Source: an uncultured Rikenellaceae bacterium
GTDB taxonomy: Bacteria; Bacteroidota; Bacteroidia; Bacteroidales; Rikenellaceae
Length of the DNA stretch: 12,094 nucleotides
Direction: 5' to 3'
Assembly (NCBI GenBank): GCA_947074135.1
Contig: CAMTOL010000045.1
Location: forward strand, 1-12,094
Positions 8,899-12,094 of the stretch are shown here, piece by piece. How positions within the stretch are numbered: the first letter of the stretch is position 1; each line of letters starts with the position of its first letter. Below the pieces are notes generated by a model. It was not told where the DNA came from and searched no databases. It saw only the letters and a list, made by a program, of their open reading frames with translations. A program made the position numbers and the translations under genes.

Positions 8899-9114
8899 AT
8901 GACTTTCAGTAAGAAAAACTACATTTTGATGGGTGTCGGAGTGGCACTTATCGTTCTAGGGTTTATACTGCTCTCTGGTGGCGGTGCCGAAAATCCTGAA
9001 ACCGAATTTTCATACGAAATATACTCATTTCGTCGTCTTTGGGTTGCCCCAATTGTGCTTATCGCTGGTTTTGCAGTCGAAGCTATTGCCATCTTTAAAC
9101 GCTTTAAAAACTAA
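8899..9114 (+). CDS. DUF3098 family membrane protein
   Basis: A 71-residue protein with two membrane helices (about residues 9-26 and 46-64) that I recognise as DUF3098, a small uncharacterised family of Bacteroidota. Between the helices it has SGGGAENPETEF followed by YSFRRLWVAPIVL, the family hallmark. I chose the ATG at 8899 (MTFSKKNYILMG). An upstream in-frame TTG at 8854 would add residues encoded by the end of ftsX and does not fit the family. The gene lies 28 bases after ftsX and eight bases before uppP. Its usual place between ftsX and uppP suggests an envelope role, but the function is unknown. Confidence 0.9.
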   Translation: MTFSKKNYILMGVGVALIVLGFILLSGGGAENPETEFSYEIYSFRRLWVAPIVLIAGFAVEAIAIFKRFKN

Positions 9115-9122
9115 AATAAACT

Positions 9123-9914
9123 ATGGAGGTTTTTGAAGCGATACTACTCGGTCTTGTTCAAGGATTGACCGAGTTTCTACCCGTTAGTAGTAGTGGACAC
9201 CTCGTAATTGCAAACGACGTGTTGGGCGTAAACCTCAACCAAGAGGCTATGCTGACATTCGGCGTTGTAGTTCACGCTGCAACCGTACTTGCCACAATTA
9301 CAGTATTCTGGAAGGTACTTTTAGATCTTTTTACAGGACTTTTTAAATTTCAAATTAATCCTCAAACAAAGTATGTGCTGTTGATTGTCATTTCGATGAT
9401 TCCAGTTATGGTCGTTGGATTGTTTTTCAAAGGTTGGGTCGAGAATTTCTTTGGAGAAGGGTTGAAGTTAGTTGGGTCGATGCTGCTCATTACTGCTGCG
9501 TTGCTTACACTCTCATACTTTCTAGCACCAAAAAATCCAAAACCAATAAACTGTTCACGAGCTTTCACCATAGGTTTGGCTCAAGCTGTAGCGGTACTTC
9601 CGGGAATTTCACGCTCTGGGGCAACGATTTCAACAGGATTATTGCTAGGTGTGGACAAAAAAGAGATTGCGCAGTTTTCGTTCTTGATGGTGCTGGTGCC
9701 AATTTTAGGCGAAGCTTTTTTGGAACTGGTAAAGGGGGAGTTTTCGCCTGCGTCTTCGGGTATTTCGACGGTTGCATTGATTAGCGGCTTCTTGGCGGCG
9801 TATATTAGCGGATTATTTGCCTGTAAAGTTATGATACGCATTGTAAGTCGTGGCAAACTCTACTGGTTTGCAATCTACTGCGCCGTTATTGGTATAATTG
9901 CTCTAATTTGGTAA
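9123..9914 (+). CDS. uppP: Undecaprenyl-diphosphatase UppP (BacA)
   Basis: Inner-membrane enzyme that hydrolyses undecaprenyl diphosphate to undecaprenyl phosphate, recycling the lipid carrier for peptidoglycan and other surface glycans. Overexpression of the family gives bacitracin resistance. The 263-residue length is typical. Signature motifs are intact: QGLTEFLPVSSSGHL at residues 13-27 (Glu17, Ser22-24, His26), a conserved His at 51, and LPGISRSGATIS at 159-170 with Arg164. Several hydrophobic helices span the rest. The start is ATG with eight bases after the DUF3098 stop, and truB follows seven bases later, so it sits inside the same transcription unit. No missing catalytic residue is seen. 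Confidence 0.97.
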   Translation: MEVFEAILLGLVQGLTEFLPVSSSGHLVIANDVLGVNLNQEAMLTFGVVVHAATVLATITVFWKVLLDLFTGLFKFQINPQTKYVLLIVISMIPVMVVGLFFKGWVENFFGEGLKLVGSMLLITAALLTLSYFLAPKNPKPINCSRAFTIGLAQAVAVLPGISRSGATISTGLLLGVDKKEIAQFSFLMVLVPILGEAFLELVKGEFSPASSGISTVALISGFLAAYISGLFACKVMIRIVSRGKLYWFAIYCAVIGIIALIW

Positions 9915-9921
9915 ATTTCAT

Positions 9922-10614
9922 ATGATTCTAAATATTGATAAACCTTACGGGTGGACATCGACAGACGTGATTCGCAAACTGCGAAACGTTATGCTTAAAA
10001 ATGGATACCCCAGAAAAGTGAAAGTCGGACACGCCGGCACACTAGACCCTCTTGCTACTGGAGTCCTTGTGGTCTGTACCGAAAAAGACACTAAAAAAGT
10101 AAATGACCTCCAAGCCGAACGCAAAGAGTACCTCTTCACTATCGAACTCGGCGCCACAACCGTATCGTTCGACCTCGAACATCCTATCTCAGAGAGATTT
10201 CCAACCGAACATATCACCGAAGATATGATACGCGAGGCGGTAGAAAAGTTGAGAGGTACACAAAACCAAATCCCACCGCTCTATTCCGCTAAAAGAATAG
10301 ACGGCAAACGCGCTTACGAACTGGCTCGTGACGGCGCAGCAGTCGAAGAGGTAGATATCAAAGCAGCACAAATCGAAGTCTATGATATAGAAATTCTTAG
10401 TATTGAAATGCCCTACGTCAAAATTAGAACAGAGTGTAGCAAAGGGACTTACATTCGCTCAATGGCGCGTGATATTGGCACAATGCTTGATAGTGGTGCG
10501 CACCTAACTGAACTTCGAAGAACCAAAAGCGGTGGCTTTTTAGATGGCGAGGCACTAAACATTGATCAAGCATCCGAAATTCTATGCCAATATAAAAAAG
10601 AGGCTGTAGAATGA
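9922..10614 (+). CDS. truB: tRNA pseudouridine(55) synthase TruB
   Basis: Converts uridine 55 of the T-psi-C loop of tRNAs to pseudouridine in the cytoplasm. The protein opens with the family signature NIDKPYGWTSTDV, and the catalytic motif GHAGTLDPLATG carries the nucleophile Asp42. IPPLYSAKRIDGKRAYELAR and KGTYIRSMARDIG follow, both typical of TruB. At 230 residues it is of the short type found in Bacteroidota, lacking the longer C-terminal PUA-containing tail of the E. coli enzyme (inference from length). It begins seven bases after uppP. The stop is TGA. It is probably co-transcribed with uppP. Confidence 0.97.
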   Translation: MILNIDKPYGWTSTDVIRKLRNVMLKNGYPRKVKVGHAGTLDPLATGVLVVCTEKDTKKVNDLQAERKEYLFTIELGATTVSFDLEHPISERFPTEHITEDMIREAVEKLRGTQNQIPPLYSAKRIDGKRAYELARDGAAVEEVDIKAAQIEVYDIEILSIEMPYVKIRTECSKGTYIRSMARDIGTMLDSGAHLTELRRTKSGGFLDGEALNIDQASEILCQYKKEAVE

Positions 10615-10651
10615 AACAAAATAGGACATAATTACGTATTATATAAATATT

Positions 10652-10672
10652 TTGCTCTCTTTTTTTGAGCAA
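10652..10672 (+). other. Small hairpin between truB and queA
   Basis: TTGCTC (10652-10657) pairs with GAGCAA (10667-10672) around a T-rich nine-base loop. The T-run lies inside the loop and not after the stem, so it does not look like a standard terminator. The 86-base gap otherwise shows only AT-rich sequence and no exact -7 promoter box. Confidence 0.3.
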
Positions 10673-10700
10673 TTCTCAAACATAAACAATAAAAACGATA

Positions 10701-11750
10701 ATGAAACTATCGCAGTACAAGTACGACTTCTCGCCAGATATGTTGGCAAAATATCCAACCGACGACCGTGACGGCTCTAGATTAATGGTTTACGATAGAC
10801 GTACAAAAAAACTAGAACACAAGCTGTTCTCTGACCTGATTAACTACTTCAAAGATGGCGACGTATTGATTCTGAACAATACAAAGGTTTTTCCTGCGCG
10901 TATGTATGGAAATAAAGAGAAAACAGGCGCAGAAATCGAAGTGTTCCTACTGCGAGAACTCAACTCTGAGATGCGACTATGGGACGTACTAGTAGAACCA
11001 GCTCGCAAAATACGCATCGGCAACAAACTATATTTTGGCGATGACGATGCTATGGTTGCCGAGGTAATCGACAACACTACCTCAAGAGGTCGTACCCTTA
11101 GATTCCTATACGACGGAACATACGAAGAGTTTAGAGATGCACTATATAAACTAGGCGAAATGCCACTACCCCGCTGGATTCGCGAGAAACCAGAAGAGAT
11201 TGATACCGAACGATACCAAACAATCTACGCCAAAGAAGAGGGCGCAGTTGCAGCCCCAACAGCTGGACTTCACTTCAGTAAACACCTGCTTAAACGCCTC
11301 GAAATTAAAGGTGTTAATACAGCAGAAATCACACTACACGTAAGTCTAGGCTCATTTCGCTCAGTTGACGTTGAGGATCTGACTAAACACAAGATGGATT
11401 CTGAAAGAGTTATCATTACTCAAGAAGCTAGTGCACTTGTAAACGCATCGAAAGAGAAAAACAAAAAGATTTGTGCAGTTGGCACTACTGTTATGCGTTC
11501 AATTGAGAGCTCCGTATCGAGCGAAGGAGAATTAAAACCTTTTGACGGCTGGACTAATAAATTTGTTTTTCCGCCGTATGATTTCTCTGTTGCAAACTGT
11601 ATGGTAACAAACTTTCATCTACCATACACCACTCAGTTGATGATGGTTTCTGCATTTACAGGCTACAATGAGATTATGGAACTCTATAAAATCGCTAAAA
11701 ACGAGGGTTACCGCTTCGGAACATATGGCGATGCTATGCTGATACTCTAA
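10701..11750 (+). CDS. queA: S-adenosylmethionine:tRNA ribosyltransferase-isomerase QueA
   Basis: Cytoplasmic enzyme that transfers and isomerises the ribosyl part of S-adenosylmethionine onto 7-aminomethyl-7-deazaguanine in tRNA, giving epoxyqueuosine, the penultimate step of queuosine synthesis. The 349 residues match the family. Recognisable segments are the N-terminus [38 protein letters not shown], the strongly conserved [39 protein letters not shown] and, near the end, [18 protein letters not shown]. The ATG at 10701 follows an A-rich leader. It lies 86 bases after truB in the same direction and may be co-transcribed or have its own promoter. A strong hairpin terminator follows. Confidence 0.98.
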   Translation: MKLSQYKYDFSPDMLAKYPTDDRDGSRLMVYDRRTKKLEHKLFSDLINYFKDGDVLILNNTKVFPARMYGNKEKTGAEIEVFLLRELNSEMRLWDVLVEPARKIRIGNKLYFGDDDAMVAEVIDNTTSRGRTLRFLYDGTYEEFRDALYKLGEMPLPRWIREKPEEIDTERYQTIYAKEEGAVAAPTAGLHFSKHLLKRLEIKGVNTAEITLHVSLGSFRSVDVEDLTKHKMDSERVIITQEASALVNASKEKNKKICAVGTTVMRSIESSVSSEGELKPFDGWTNKFVFPPYDFSVANCMVTNFHLPYTTQLMMVSAFTGYNEIMELYKIAKNEGYRFGTYGDAMLIL

Positions 11751-11776
11751 GAGAGTTCAACCCCATACTATAAAGC

Positions 11777-11823
11777 AAAAAAATAGAGCTTAACTCGCAT
11801 ATGGAGTTAAGCTCTATTTTTTT
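11777..11823. terminator. Strong two-way intrinsic terminator between queA and the minus-strand gene
   Basis: A 20-bp perfect stem pairs 11777-11796 with 11804-11823 around a seven-base loop (gcatatg). The core tagagcttaactc is flanked by seven As on the left and seven Ts on the right, so it has the terminator form when read from either strand. It sits 26 bases after the queA stop and 16 bases from the end of the convergent minus-strand gene. Confidence 0.93.
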
Positions 11824-11839
11824 ATCAAGCCTAAACTAA

Positions 11840-12094
11840 CTAGAATCTCCAACCTACCATAAGACAGAATGACATATTCTTAGCTTTACTAATATCGTCG
11901 TAAATACTGCTAATATTAACATTCTCACAGTTGTTGACGCCTGTCAACCCAAATTTAACTCTTGCATCAAAAAGTAGCCCAAACCCAAACTGGTCACTTA
12001 GACCCACTCGACTTGAAAACACAACCCTGACAGCCTTAAAGTACATGGGTGTTTCACCTCATGCCCCATACCTGGTTTTTAGACAAGAGATATC
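11840..12094 (-). pseudogene. C-terminal fragment of an outer-membrane beta-barrel protein, with an in-frame stop
   Basis: Reading the minus strand, the frame ends at 11840 with NMSFCLMVGWRF. A C-terminal aromatic strand ending in Phe is the usual insertion signal of outer-membrane barrels. Upstream it has alternating strand-like segments (VVFSSRVGLSD, GLLFDARVKFGLTGVN) that resemble the end of the Bacteroidota OMP_b-brl_2 type barrels. The open stretch spans 11840-12058, and the first ATG (12046) gives 68 residues with no signal peptide, far too short for a whole barrel. TGA at 12059-12061 blocks the frame. Beyond it the same frame reads KTRYGA to the window edge. A neighbouring frame (QVWGMR, then stop at 12054-12056) could be joined by one indel instead. 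It is either a broken gene or a sequence error; the 5' part lies outside the window. Confidence 0.55.

Noticed and set aside
8854..9114. Longer version of the DUF3098 gene starting at TTG 8854
   Set aside because: The extra residues are a second-frame reading of the ftsX end. The ATG at 8899 gives the family-like start MTFSKKNYILMG.
10615..10700. Dedicated queA promoter
   Set aside because: A TATTTTG string at 10648-10654 is one base short of TAnnTTTG and has no -33 partner. The evidence is too weak to list as a promoter.

Overview
The window looks like chromosomal DNA from an AT-rich member of the Bacteroidota, most likely Bacteroidales. Four things point there. It carries families typical of that phylum (DUF3467, DUF3098, a YfhO-type membrane protein). 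It has the order ftsX - DUF3098 - uppP - truB - queA, which I know from Bacteroidota genomes. Its starts are AT-rich and mostly lack a Shine-Dalgarno sequence. A perfect Bacteroidota -7 promoter box (TATCTTTG) precedes guaB. TAG, TGA and TAA all end intact genes here, so the standard bacterial code applies.

Layout. 1-1801: groEL, preceded by two small hairpins and followed by a terminator. 2044-2594: an unrecognised 161-residue lipoprotein with its own terminator. 2745-4311: guaB (IMP dehydrogenase) with promoter and downstream hairpin. 4353-4661: a DUF3467 protein. 4666-4762: a small non-coding patch of direct, inverted and heptamer repeats. 4766-10614: a tightly packed same-strand run of PAP2 phosphatase, TIGR04076-like protein, YfhO-like protein, ftsX, DUF3098 protein, uppP and truB. 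10701-11750: queA, after an 86-base gap. 11777-11823: a 20-bp perfect hairpin, apparently a two-way terminator shared with a convergent minus-strand fragment of an outer-membrane beta-barrel gene that runs to the window end.

How the genes fit together. PAP2, YfhO, FtsX and UppP are all envelope proteins, acting (by family) on lipid phosphates, lipid-linked sugars, peptidoglycan hydrolase control and undecaprenyl-phosphate recycling. TruB and QueA modify tRNA. GroEL and GuaB are housekeeping genes in separate units.

The most notable observation is that ftsX is interrupted. A 33-codon segment with the first membrane helix starts inside the end of the YfhO gene and hits an in-frame TAG at 8166-8168. 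The rest of FtsX continues in the same frame to 8870, and its normally conserved cytoplasmic loop is hard to recognise. The beta-barrel fragment at the right end also has an in-frame stop. I see no CRISPR array, tRNA, rRNA, insertion sequence or defence system. Apart from the two interrupted genes, this is an ordinary core-genome region.
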